Of a stretch of 64,000 bases of DNA, positions 14,001 through 24,087 are shown piece by piece. The notes below the pieces were generated by a model that made no database searches, was not told the origin of the DNA, and worked only from the letters and a program-made list of their open reading frames with translations. Source of the stretch: Sanghuangporus weigelae (lineage: Eukaryota; Basidiomycota; Agaricomycetes; Hymenochaetales; Hymenochaetaceae); contig CP137320.1 in NCBI GenBank assembly GCA_033182465.1, positions 1,736,001-1,800,000 on the forward strand. Reading direction: 5' to 3'. Numbering within the stretch: position 1 is the first letter of the stretch; every line of letters starts with the position of its first letter. A program made the position numbers and the translations under genes.

Positions 14001-14600
14001 TAACAAAATTCAGAACGTTGAAGGGTCTCGAGTCGATGATGCCTCTGATTTCTTGAGTATGAGAACGACGCACTTCTTCGGATGTTGTACCCCTCTTCTA
14101 AGACATTTGCCGTGTTGCGTTATTACGTTTTCGCCAGACATGCCCCATCTTCTTTTATCTGAGTTTCATATTCGCCCGGTTATTCGCTGATAAAATCCTG
14201 GAAAGGCGCCTCAGGTCATGGACTTAATTTGAAGTACACACGTCGCCAACACATCTAAAGCATCTATTTCAGCCGAAATACCTCGATCCATTTTGCTGGT
14301 ACCGTCTTAGAAACCTTTCGCAAGGATATCCATGACAAAACCTCTGTATCGGGCTTCGGGTGCGGGCTTCTTATATGGCTTCTGCATCTCTGTGGCTGGA
14401 ACTAGGGACAGGCGTATCCACTCGGCAGCGGATGCTGTCTAATTTTGTCAAGTTGTTCACTCGAGGCTGGTTCTGATCGCGATTGGAAACGTTCTGACCC
14501 TCGAACCTGTTGACTCTAGCTTGCGTGAACGCCACAAAGGTGACGACTTGCATGTCCTTCACATCATAGTGCGCGAAAATAACCATCCATGCCTGACAGG
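11006..14600. other. Gene-poor stretch with short unassigned reading frames
   Basis: The first few hundred bases are the leader and promoter side of glutamate synthase. Beyond that I see no gene I can name. A minus-strand piece near 12147-12270 (KFTVTSQREVKINFQ) is followed by a good splice donor and may be an isolated exon or a relic. A TATAAAAG motif near 13690 has no convincing gene behind it. A short tandem duplication of an 11-base unit lies at 11501-11522. Confidence 0.5.
13059..13430 (-). pseudogene. Unassigned 123-residue reading frame, possible gene relic
   Basis: An uninterrupted minus-strand frame that stays open for about 25 more codons upstream. Its beginning, LHLDDPDFEEGALYDYED, looks protein-like (acidic, with no codon oddities), but I recognise no family. 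No clear start, splice partner or promoter supports it. It may be an exon of an unrecognised gene, a decayed copy, or chance. The region around it lacks genes, which favours a relic. Confidence 0.25.
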
Positions 14601-14605
14601 AACTC

Positions 14606-14612
14606 TATAAAA
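14606..14612 (+). promoter_or_regulatory. TATA box of the small four-exon gene
   Basis: TATAAAA lies 54 bp before the ATG at 14666, leaving room for a start of transcription about 30 bp downstream and a short leader. It is the clearest TATA element near a gene in this window and suggests a strongly or inducibly expressed gene. Confidence 0.6.
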
Positions 14613-14665
14613 GCTGCGATCTGTGCTCAGTAACTCTGCAGACTTAACAAAGCAGCTTTCGAGCA

Positions 14666-15042
14666 ATGTCGGCGATGAATAACAACTTCCCAGTGCGTAC
14701 ATTAGCTGGAGCATTACTCACCTTTGACAACTGACTTCATGCTGCTCCTCTCTTCGGGAAACTACCCTTCAGAATGGAACACGCGTTCGCTTTCACGGAG
14801 CGTCCGGCGAAATCAAGACCGGTGTCGTGCAATCCACATCCCTCCTAGCAGATGTGCGTATTTGGAATTTGAACAGAAAAAAATCAGTTCCTTGATTTGT
14901 TTTCCCGCAGGGCACGGTGATTGCCGTTGTCCAACCGGATGAAGGAGGAAACCCGATTAGTCTGCCGTGAGTGGATCGATATATACAATCAAGAAGGCTT
15001 ACCTGAGCTCTTTCCAGTGTCGCAGCTCTAATCCGCGCCTGA
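14666..15042 (+). CDS. Small 62-residue beta-barrel-like protein in four exons
   Basis: Exons 14666-14692, 14773-14853, 14911-14966 and 15018-15042 join through three GT-AG introns (donors GTGCGT, GTGCGT, GTGAGT) into one open frame. The product begins MSAMNNNFPNGTRVRF, continues HGASGEIKTGVVQSTS and LLADGTVIAVVQPDEGG, and ends SLPVAALIRA. Alternating hydrophobic strands and Gly turns suggest a small SH3- or Tudor-like barrel. I recall many such short proteins in mushroom genomes, but none with a proven role, so I give no function. A TATA box stands 54 bp upstream. The longer minus-strand open frame over the same bases (14793-15338) looks like its shadow. That all three splices keep the frame, and that the joins fall inside a smooth pattern, are the main evidence. 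Confidence 0.7.
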
Positions 15043-16150
15043 AGACAACTATCGACAGGCAAATCGGGCGGTCGCCATTTTGATAAAGAGTTTGGTTGGT
15101 TGACATGAGAATGAATGATTCGATGAGAGGTTCTGCTGATATGATTGCTGTAAATTGATACTTTGGAATTGATATGAGTTCGTTTGAGTTCAAAGCCGTC
15201 GGCTCGCAAAATCTCCCTTTGCAGTAACTTCCTCATAACATTAAGGCAGAGAGTACTAGACTCCCTTCTGTTCAGCCTAGACTTGGACTTGATAAGTGCG
15301 GTTCGGAGGATAAAGGGAAGTATCTTGAAACTTTTCAATCAAGATTTGTTGGTGACCTCGTACATCGGGTAACCCAAAAACGGAACGCGTGGCAGAAGGA
15401 AGGTTTCGGCTCTCTGCTGTTAAAAGCGATTTGCATGGCCAAGGAACCAGAAATCCACAACAAGACACCTTCCGACGATCATAATGGACCATGATGTTAT
15501 AGTCTGTTCCTTAAATTTTGCTTCTTGCTGAAAAGAAGCTATCACGTAAGCTTCTCGACCTGCACGACGCAGACAGAAGGGATCCAGTCACCGACAGTAC
15601 CGCTCAATCAAGAATCAGTAGGTCGAGAAATGGACGGAACGTAGTGAGTCACATTGGTCCCAGATTTGCAGTTAGAAAATTAGCAAGAAATCGGCATGCT
15701 CCCCATGCAGTGATATGGTTGGGTCGACTATCATACTGTATCGAAGAACTGAGGCTTCACCGATTCTAGAGAGCATAAAACCATCTTCCAGTTCAAAAAA
15801 GCACGTCATCGGACATCAGAAAATGCAGGCGTGAGACGCTTTGACAATTACCTCGGGATTGGAGCACGCACCCAAGTCGAGCGACGCACCGAGGGAGAAC
15901 AAACGACGAATTTCTCAACTCCGTAATACCGAGCGTTGGCACATGTGAGTCCTTGCAGACTTCAACTAGTTGACAAGCATAATTCTTTGTTGCTGCAGGA
16001 AGAGAGAAAAATTGAATTGAAGAAAGAATCGATAAGACTACTACTAGTGGGTGGGCTTGGGGTCAAACGACAGGCCACGTGACTGGCAAGTGAAAAGTTG
16101 TGCACATCACATAATTTATGTTACATTGTTATTGTAGGCCCGCGAGGCAT
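15043..16150. other. Intergenic region, no assignable gene
   Basis: Only short frames are present. A plus-strand frame at 15518-15769 has no recognisable content. A stretch at about 15870-16010 could splice into a short basic peptide but resembles no family well enough to call. The last part should hold the promoter of the carrier-like gene. Confidence 0.4.
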
Positions 16151-17598
16151 ATGTCTTCTGATTCTAATACGGAATCTTCAACATCAGATGGGCAAACAGA
16201 ACACGGGAATTCGCTGTATGCTGCGCTAGCCCGCACATTGACGAGAAGTGCAGCTTTATACTTCTCTCGTCCTGTCAGATTGTTCAGACCCAGTAAAGGT
16301 ATTTGAATTGTATCCCGTTTCAAATTTATAGTAAGCAAAGAAAAGAACTCACCATGCATTCTTCAAGTATCCGGATGGATGTTCCTTCAAGGACTTGCTT
16401 CACAAAAGGGAGTCTGTCGCCTCAATTCTTGAAATACTTGGTGAAAAAGCATGGCGTTAGTCTTTCTGCTTGTTTCTCCTGCCTCAGCATGTCGTTTCGC
16501 TGACTTCAAAAATATTCAAATAACATCAGCTATCCGTGCTTCCTCGTCACTTCATCCCTCCTTTGGCAGTAAATACCTTGCTTGGGACAGTATTGTGGTC
16601 GTCGTACTCCGAAGCATCTGCTTTTCTTGAGGGACAACTATCGAATCCACTTGCCGTGTCAATGGCCTCTGGTGCGATTGCAGGTGGTGCACAAGCAATT
16701 GTCGCTGCTCCTGCAGAGAATGTACGACTCATCCTAGAAGGAGGCGGTTCTCACATGAGTTGGTCAGAGTGAGTGTTTTTGCTGTCGGACTTGGTGGCAA
16801 CGCTGCAACAAGTAAAGGCCGAGGCCGACTTATCATGCATTTCTAGTGCCTGGAAAGATGTATTTCGGGGTACTCAGACTGACACAATTAAATCTAAATC
16901 TCAAGCCCTGCATGAAGCACGACAGGTAAGATTATGGATGCAGGAAGTCGGGGAGATGGCAGGCCGAGGTGAGTAAGTCTGCTCAAAACATACTAGTATA
17001 GCGAATGCTGAACTATTTCTCGCAGGTTGGAAAGGATTCGGCTGGGGGTTCGCTAAAGACACATTCGGTATGCCCGTTCCTTTTGCTATCGAACTGAGCC
17101 ATTATCCTTGAGACTTCAGGGTTTGGCGTTTTTTTCTCTATTTTTGAACTCACAAGACGAACATCGAACTATTTGAGAGCCGAATCGATGCAGCTGATGC
17201 GCACACTGAAAGGCGAAGACTGTACGAAATCCCATGTGCCACGGGTAGTTCATGCCACGTCCTTAGTGACGGGAGGAATTCTAGCAGGTCTAGGGTATGA
17301 TATAATGTCGAGGCCTTTCGACCAGGCCCGGCGCATCGTGCATGCGCAGCGCGTCACTGATCCAGTCCATCGGACCGTAAATGCGGGGCTACAGGCAATA
17401 GTGAAGCACATTCGGGATGATGGATTGCTTTCATTCTTCCGTTCGGTTTCAGTCCATGAGTCCTTGAGATCACCAGAACGGTCAGTGTCTTTGTTTCGGC
17501 GGCGAATGTATTCGGCTCTCCGATTTCTTGGTAGAATGGGCCCGTGGGGTGCAGGCTTTTTGATATGGGAAGCTTACGGACCTGGCCTTGCGGCATAA
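16151..17598 (+). CDS. Mitochondrial carrier-like protein
   Basis: A multi-exon gene. Its start, MSSDSNTESS at 16151, is followed by a short Ser-rich leader. Later exons give FIPPLAVNTLLGTVLW and SMASGAIAGGAQAIVAAPAE, a helix like those of the mitochondrial carrier (SLC25) family, and then WKGFGWGFAKDTFGFG. The last part has SLVTGGILAGLGYDIMSRPFDQARRIV, a degenerate carrier signature with RPFDQAR in place of PxDxxKxR. It ends LGRMGPWGAGFLIWEAYGPG. Six transmembrane segments are expected for the family, and the protein here seems short and divergent. This looks like the atypical carrier-like group found in basidiomycetes rather than a transporter of known substrate. The exon edges near 16299-16540 and around 17440 are uncertain: the donor of the intron before FIPPLAVNT could not be fixed without breaking the frame. 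Confidence 0.7.
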
Positions 17599-17771
17599 AT
17601 GATAGATGGCTGGATAATTAGATATCTCTCTTTGCAATGACGTAATCAAACACCATCTAGATCTTTCCACGACCGTCGTACGCACACATATGTAAGTACA
17701 TGTCACTACATGATAGAATGTAACATATTATAAACCAAGCCTTTGAGCGGGACGACTCGAAAAGCATCGAC

Positions 17772-19195
17772 ATGCCGACCTGTACTCGGAATGGCTGTAA
17801 GAAAGAATATTCGGAAGAGGAGAACGTGGAGGGTGCTTGCACGTACCATCCCGGTGGTCCGGTGCGCAACTTTCCTTCAAGACGTTTCCATTTATGCGTC
17901 GCGTTGAACAGGCTTCGACTCGCCCTTTCAGGTCTTTCATGAAGGACTCAAGTCCTGGTCGTGTTGTCAGGATGTAAACAAGCCGGTGCTTGACTTTGAT
18001 GAGTTTATGAACATTGAGGTTCGCTTTCTGTTCTGTTTTAAAGCTGTGTCCTATATTCACTGGTATGACACAGGGATGTCAAATTGGCTTGCACACGACA
18101 GAGGCTAGTAGGCCAGAGTCGCAAAAGACTTCGACACCAGCTACTATCCGTTCATCCGAAATCACCGAAGGAAAGGAGACTTTTACAACGGCATCTTTAC
18201 TGTCTACCCTCCCATCCAATAAGCCCAAGGCGCCTGCACCACCTCCTGCTGAGGAGGAAGATGATCCGAACATTCCAGTGGTACCTGGGACGATTTGCAG
18301 GAGAAAAGGCTGTTGTGTAAAATTCATTAGTGACGAGGAAAGCAGAGGTGATGATGCTGTTTGTACCTACCATCCCTCATCTGTAAGGTTTGAGAGATTC
18401 GCAGAACGATCCCTTGCTAATCTGATTAATTATACAGCCTATCTTTCACGAAGGCAGTAAGGTAGAGTTGAGGCTGCCCTTATGCTTAATACGTTGTTTA
18501 CACGTTCCCTGTTCCTCGAACTGTCAAGGGCTATCTATGCTGTAAACGACGAGTGCTCGAATTCGAGGAGTTCCTGAAGATAGAAGGATGCAAAAGAGGC
18601 AAACATGTTTTCGCACCGAAGAAGAATGCTGAGGCAGTAAGTTTTCCTTACATCAGTTATTGAGCGTTCTTGAACTTCAGTGCTTCTAGGCGGAGGTCCA
18701 GACGACATGCCGAATAGATCATTATCAGACGCCAACAAACGTTTGTGTATCTGTCTTTGCCAAGCAAGCGGATAAGTCGCGCAGCGTTATCAGATTCGAA
18801 GAGAATGAAGTACGCCAGATTAATTTGCGACTTGTTCTCGTTAGATTAAATTTTCATATCTCGCAGGCGCATTTGGATATCTTCCTACCGGATTCTAAAC
18901 GGTTCACTCGGACATTGTCGCTGTTTGGCCCTATCGTACCGGAAGAATCCAAATATACCTTCTTCGGTACCAAAGTGAGTGTTTCTTACCGTCTTCGTAT
19001 TGTACATTGCATTAAGACTTCCGTTAGGTCGAACTCAATCTCAGGAAAACGGATACCCGAAGTTGGAACCTTCTTGAAAGGACAGACCGGGACTTAGGTG
19101 GCTTCAACTTGACATTTGGAGTTGGCGGAAGAACTGGGACGATAGGAAGCAAAGCGCCTATCTTGGATGAAAACAACCGAGTAGGAGCTGCGTGA
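17772..19195 (+). CDS. CHORD and CS domain protein (HSP90 co-chaperone, CHORDC1/RAR1 relative)
   Basis: It begins MPTCTRNGCKKEYSEEE and carries two zinc-binding CHORD domains. The first has CTYHPGGP, then FHEGLKSWSCC, FDEFMNIEGC and a final His. The second has CRRKGC, CTYHPSS, CCKRRVLEFEEFLKIEGC and GKH. A CS (p23-like) domain follows near the C terminus (VHLDIFLPDSKRF, ESKYTFFGTKVELNLRK, then the WNLLERTD segment). This CHORD-CHORD-CS order is that of animal CHORDC1/melusin and its fungal relatives, which bind HSP90 and act with SGT1. Several short introns interrupt it; the junctions FDEFMNIE-GCQIGLHT and ENE-VHLDIF are clean. The stop lies 64 bp from the stop of the convergent IF-2 gene, so the 3' untranslated regions probably overlap. 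Confidence 0.92.
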
Positions 19196-19258
19196 CGTAT
19201 CATATGTGAGATAGGGTTAGGGGTAGACGGAGTAAGTAGAAATTAGCAATAGAGTGAA

Positions 19259-22200
19259 CTATAATTGAGCTAGCTTTTCTACTTCCTCGTAAAATTGTAA
19301 GTGGTCTCCTGCACGGAGATCATTGAAGTCGTTCAGGCTAATGCCACATTCTAAACCCTTCTTCACCTCAAGGACATCCCGTTTGAGCATCCGGAGAGCA
19401 GATAGGGTACCTGATCAGTTTGACATCAGCGATGACAAGTAAAGGAGTGAGCAAAACTTTCTTCTTCTCACCATCATGGATGGTTTCTCCATTTCTGAGC
19501 ACCCGGACCTGCTTGTTCTTTTCTATAACGCCATTCGATACTCGACAGCCAGCGACTTTAATGATTGACTTGGCCTTGCCAGTAATGTCGAATATCTCTA
19601 CAACTTTAGCTTCTCCAGTGACACGCTTCTCGACTATCCGAGGCAGAAGCTTGACGACCCGCTCCTTCACTTCATCGAGTACCTTGTAAATGACATTCGA
19701 AGAAAACACGGGGACTTCGTTTTGTGAAGCAACCTGGTTTGCTACGCGCGCAAAGCTGACACAGAAAGCAATGACCATGCCTAAGATGCGATGTTATCAG
19801 TGCCAGGCATCCATCGTTTAAGGATAGTTACCTTCCGCTGCTTTCGCGAGCATTACGTCGGACTCGGTGACTTCGCCGACACCGGTTGAAATCACTTTTG
19901 TAACCGCATCTTTGTTCCCTATGCCCTGGACAGCAGCAGCGAGTGCTTCAACGCTTCCGCTCACATCACCTTTCAGCACCAGCCGAAGCTCCCTGGGTCC
20001 CAACTCTTTAGCAGGCGCACGGATGTTCCGTTGCTCTGCCTCGTCGGGATTCTCATTAGCTTTCCGTTCTCTTTCCTCGCGCTCGCGACGGCGCGCAGCA
20101 TTTATTGCTTCCGCATCTTCCAGAGTTGCTGCTAAGCTCGCCTTGCGCTTGCGATTTTCTATGGCCAGTTTGACGTCATTTTCTTTTCCTTGAAGAACTT
20201 CATCACCGGCCGATGGCAACTCCTTCCAACCAGAGACGACAACCGCTGTACCCGGCATCGCTTCTTTTATGGTCGCGCCAGAGAAATCCATTAGTCGTCG
20301 CACCTTCGCGTATGTTGTCCCGCTGATGATGTGCGACGATGGAGTAAGTCGACCACGTGTAAGCAGAACTGTAGCCGTGTTTCTTATTTCTCGATTTCAT
20401 TAATTCTACTTTCTGGACTTCATAAGACAGAGCACCCACCCAAATCCCTTGGTTATTTTTGACTCTAAGACATAACCATGAGCAAGACCGTCAGTCTCCG
20501 CTCGTACGTCTTGGAGTTCGGCAAGGAGCGAGATTGTCTCGATAAGATTCTCAAGTCCATGACCCGTTAAGCCCGAAACCTCCACAGAAGGCACATCACC
20601 TCCCATTACTTCCAGTTCTATGCCTTCTGCCCACAGGTCTTTTTGGACTTTGCTCTTTCGAATTTGCATCAAATTTTCGTTCGTTATTTATATTTGGAGA
20701 CAAAAAAATCAAGAGATTACTCACAACGTCTACCCCTGGCTTGTCAACTTTGTTGATAGCCACGACTACGCCAACCTTTCCCTTCTCCTTTTTGATCAGG
20801 TTAATGACCTCTTTAGTTTGTGGCATAACACCATCATCGGCAGCCACAACAAGAACAATAATGTCTGTCACCTGCGCCCCCCGAGCGCGCATAGCCGAAA
20901 ATGCAGCATGTCCCGGTGTGTCAAGGAAGGTGATGAAATGTGGACTGTCAGGCGAGTTCAATGTGCTTCGGACTAGAACTGAGAAAGCTCCGATGTGTTG
21001 GGTAATACCACCTGCTTCACCTTTGGCTACTGATGAAGAACGAAGTGTGTCAAGGAGTGTGGTCTTCCCATGGTCAACATGACCCATGATGGTTACGATA
21101 GGCGGTCTACGAGGGAGAGTTGCAGGTTCCGGGTGAGGTGACCTGTAGACAGTTTCAATTGTAATGTAAGCCAAAGTAAAATTGGCAAAACGTACGCGGC
21201 GTAAATGTCGAATGCTGCATTATCGTCAATTACAGGGTTTCTATTAAATTCCATTGCGAGAAGCGACGCATCGTCAGAAGATAGAACTTATTGCAAGTGA
21301 ATACAATATTTCGAGTGTTGCAGAGGTGCTCAAGCTTACTGTGATCATGCGAAGAAAGTTCTTCCATTCCATTTCTGTACATACAATCTTGTAGCGTCTC
21401 TGAGGTCGCAGTCAGTAAAATTGCGGTATGCATGAGGAGCGCATGCATACCTAAGCGGATATCAAGCAAACGAGAAAGATTCTCAACCGAGACCATGCTC
21501 GGAATAGCCACATCAATGGTGACCGACTTCTCCTTGGGTTTCTTCGTATGCCTTTTGGCTTGATCCAGGTGGTCCCGATGTGTACGGGAATGGTAAGGAA
21601 TCTCAATAGTTTCTCCCGAGTGAAGACGTTGAATGACCGAGCCCCTCTCCTTGTAATTCTCGCGTCGTGCACGCCTTTGCTTATCCCGTCCATCTTGGCC
21701 ATTGTACTCAGTGTCGTAGGCTTCTGTGTATTCTGACACCACGGGCTCCGGGTATGCCTCAGATTTTGTGGAATCCTTTGATTCGCCTAAACCCACATCC
21801 CGTTCTCCTGCTGCCGCAGCAGCAGGAGAACTCGATCTTTCCGGTTCCCGCGTTTCTTCTCGTCTTGAAACCAAATGAGGGGCAGAGTCTCTTTGCAATC
21901 CGGATTCTCCAGACGAGCCTTCGCGTACAGATGAGTTTGACTTGCTAACGAGAGTATTAAAGTGACGAACCTAGATCGGGAGGTGTCCTTCGTGAGGCGG
22001 GCTCCTCAGGAAACTTTGGGATCTGCTGAGAAGTAGCACTCTTCGACAAACGATTGCTATCGTCTTCTTCAACTCGTCTTCGTCGATTAGGAGTGCGCTT
22101 CTCCAGACCTTCTAATCTTGCTTTCTTCGGAGTTCGTGAAGGTTCTTGGCGGGTCCATTTACTTAGGTTAGGTTGGTAGGATGGCCCAACGTCTGGAATT

Positions 22201-22488
22201 TCACGCAATGGCATCGAGTCATTTGACAAATTCGTCCGATTTTCAGGATCAGGTTTAGGTATTGAGGCATACTTACTCTCCGTCGGCGTGGACCTTGGCC
22301 GATCCCACTTTCCTAAGTTGTGAACCTAATTGGTCGTTAGCATACTCGAAGTTTGAAGAGCAACGAGAACAACTTTTTCATTGTGCACTTACCACAGGTT
22401 TCACCGCCGCGGCTGTAGATGCTGGACGACAGCAGCGTCTTGCATTTGCGATTATCCGTATGCGAGAAGAATGTCTGCAGCAGTGCAT
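19259..22488 (-). CDS. IFM1: Mitochondrial translation initiation factor IF-2
   Basis: A GTPase that brings initiator tRNA to the mitochondrial ribosome. The G motifs are GHVDHGKTT (G1), DTPGHAAF (G3) and NKVD (G4), followed by the beta-barrel domains and an end reading [18 protein letters not shown]. The long N-terminal part is charged and low in complexity, with two copies of a short motif ([16 protein letters not shown]). I place the start at 22488, [18 protein letters not shown], which is rich in Arg and free of acidic residues, as a mitochondrial targeting peptide should be. It runs in phase 0 into the next exon, VHNLGKWDR. The longest open frame over the same bases (from 22573) is in another phase and would break that join. 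Multiple short introns lie between. It ends 64 bp from the CHORD gene. Confidence 0.93.
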
Positions 22489-22699
22489 GACCTCTTCGGT
22501 GCAGGTCGGTTCCCGCCAGCAGGCCGTTCGAAAGGAAGGAAAATAAACGGACCAGGATCGACGTGAAGATCAATAAGACTTATCTAATCTCATTCGTCTA
22601 TACATAATTGATATAAGTTATGATAACATATATAACTTTAGATACCGTATTTACTACATAGTGCTTCCTTACTTCACAAAAAGGAGCTGCCATCACATG

Positions 22700-23765
22700 T
22701 CATTCTCTGTAGACTCTTACCCCCCCAGAGCCCCATTTCTCCATGACTGTCCGGCCCATACTCGTCGGTTGCGAAAATGCGATCTCTCCCTTGCCGGGGT
22801 CCAGCTCACAACCGTGAATGAACGTCCTAGCCGCACCGTCAAGTAGTGCCTTCGCGATCCCTTTCCTTCTGTGCGCAGAAGATACAAATAAACGCGGAAT
22901 ACCCATCGCCGTCGGCAGCTCTTCCGGCTTGCAGTAAAGGTTGCCCTCTACATGCACCAGTGACTCTCCTGCATTCTCAAGTTTCGAAACTTCCGCCGCT
23001 GTCGCGACTTCCATGGCCTCCGATATTCGTTGAGCAACGACACAGCCTACCATCTTCTCTCTAGAGCATCTCGGAGTGCGAAGCAGAAATAGATAGACTT
23101 TGCACAGTTTCAATGCAGGCGCAGGTATATCCGGCGCGGACAGTGCCAAATTGACTGTCTTGAGATAGCTTGATAGCTACACTTCGATGAGCACTACCAT
23201 TGGAGAGACTGACGAAAATACTGACCTTATTTCCTAGTTTTCCTCCTGCAGCTGGCTTGATAGCGACTATTCTCCCTCGTTCTCCACTTCGCAACACTAC
23301 ATCTTCTTCGACTATCGTGCATGTGCCATCATTCCGTCCCGTCTCCTTGTCTTCCTCCCTTCCCCATTCCATGCCCTTCTGTACGCGCGAACAATGTGCC
23401 TTGTGCAAAATTTCGTCGTCCATCGCGCCTCTAGTATAAGTAAGGTCGCACAGAGGACAACTGCGCAACGTTGACTGATCAATGCAGAAATGTAGCTGTG
23501 TAAGCCCGGTCTCCTTCTTCGCAGCCTTCTTCACGAAATTATCGGCGCGTATTACGGCGCTGCTCTTGCATGACGTTCTAATTCTCTTAGGCGGAGAATT
23601 GTTGAGAAAGAGATCCGCCAATGGTCGCTTTCGTTTTGGAGTTGTGTCAGGGACGGAGGGAGGTGAGGACGAAGAGGCGCCCAATGAAGACTCCTTTGCA
23701 GCAATGCGAGCCCTTGGATTTTGAGAGCCATATGTTCGCTTGATCTGGGGTTTTGCTGTCGACAT
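22700..23765 (-). CDS. ECO1: Cohesin N-acetyltransferase Eco1/ESCO
   Basis: Acetylates the SMC3 cohesin subunit to establish sister-chromatid cohesion. The N-terminal exon is basic and ends its first part with a C2H2 zinc finger, CPLCDLTYTRGAMDDEILHKAHC in outline (C-x2-C, then H-x3-H-x-x-C type ligands), which is typical of Eco1. The C-terminal acetyltransferase part has IPRLFVSSAHRRKGIA, the acetyl-CoA-binding loop, and ends with the family hallmark IAFSQPTSMGRTVMEKWG. One intron lies near 23150-23240. The start MSTAKPQIKRTYG is preceded by no other in-frame ATG close by. Length (roughly 330 residues after splicing) fits fungal Eco1. Confidence 0.93.
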
Positions 23766-24087
23766 TTTTCGCTTGGTCGTGGTGGATAAGTAAGCTGAGG
23801 ATTGTGGATTCGGCGTCCAACTAGGGTCATGTGATCAATACAACCGCGTCATGTCACCGCACGTGAGACGCGTATTCTCCTGCCCTGCTTAGCAGCTCGA
23901 GACAATTCATTTAGCGCGACCTTCCGCCTCGGAATGCTCACACGCACACACACTACGCAGATAATCGACTGGAAATATTTTCGATTGAGGTAAAGCACGG
24001 TATAAATACATTATTTCTTCAAACAGGCCCATCAAATGAATTGATCATTGCTGAATTCGTCCAATTCGTCACATAAACTCATCCTCA

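Noticed and set aside
13896-14190. Spliceable frame MVLLFEISLSGNL resembling the start of a DUF866 zinc protein
   Set aside because: The resemblance stops after about a dozen residues, and the CxxC zinc motifs are missing.
14793-15338. 181-residue minus-strand open frame
   Set aside because: It overlaps the four-exon plus-strand gene, whose spliced product is far more protein-like.
15870-16010. Short basic spliced peptide, considered as ribosomal protein eL39 or eL41
   Set aside because: The sequence does not align with either beyond scattered basic residues.
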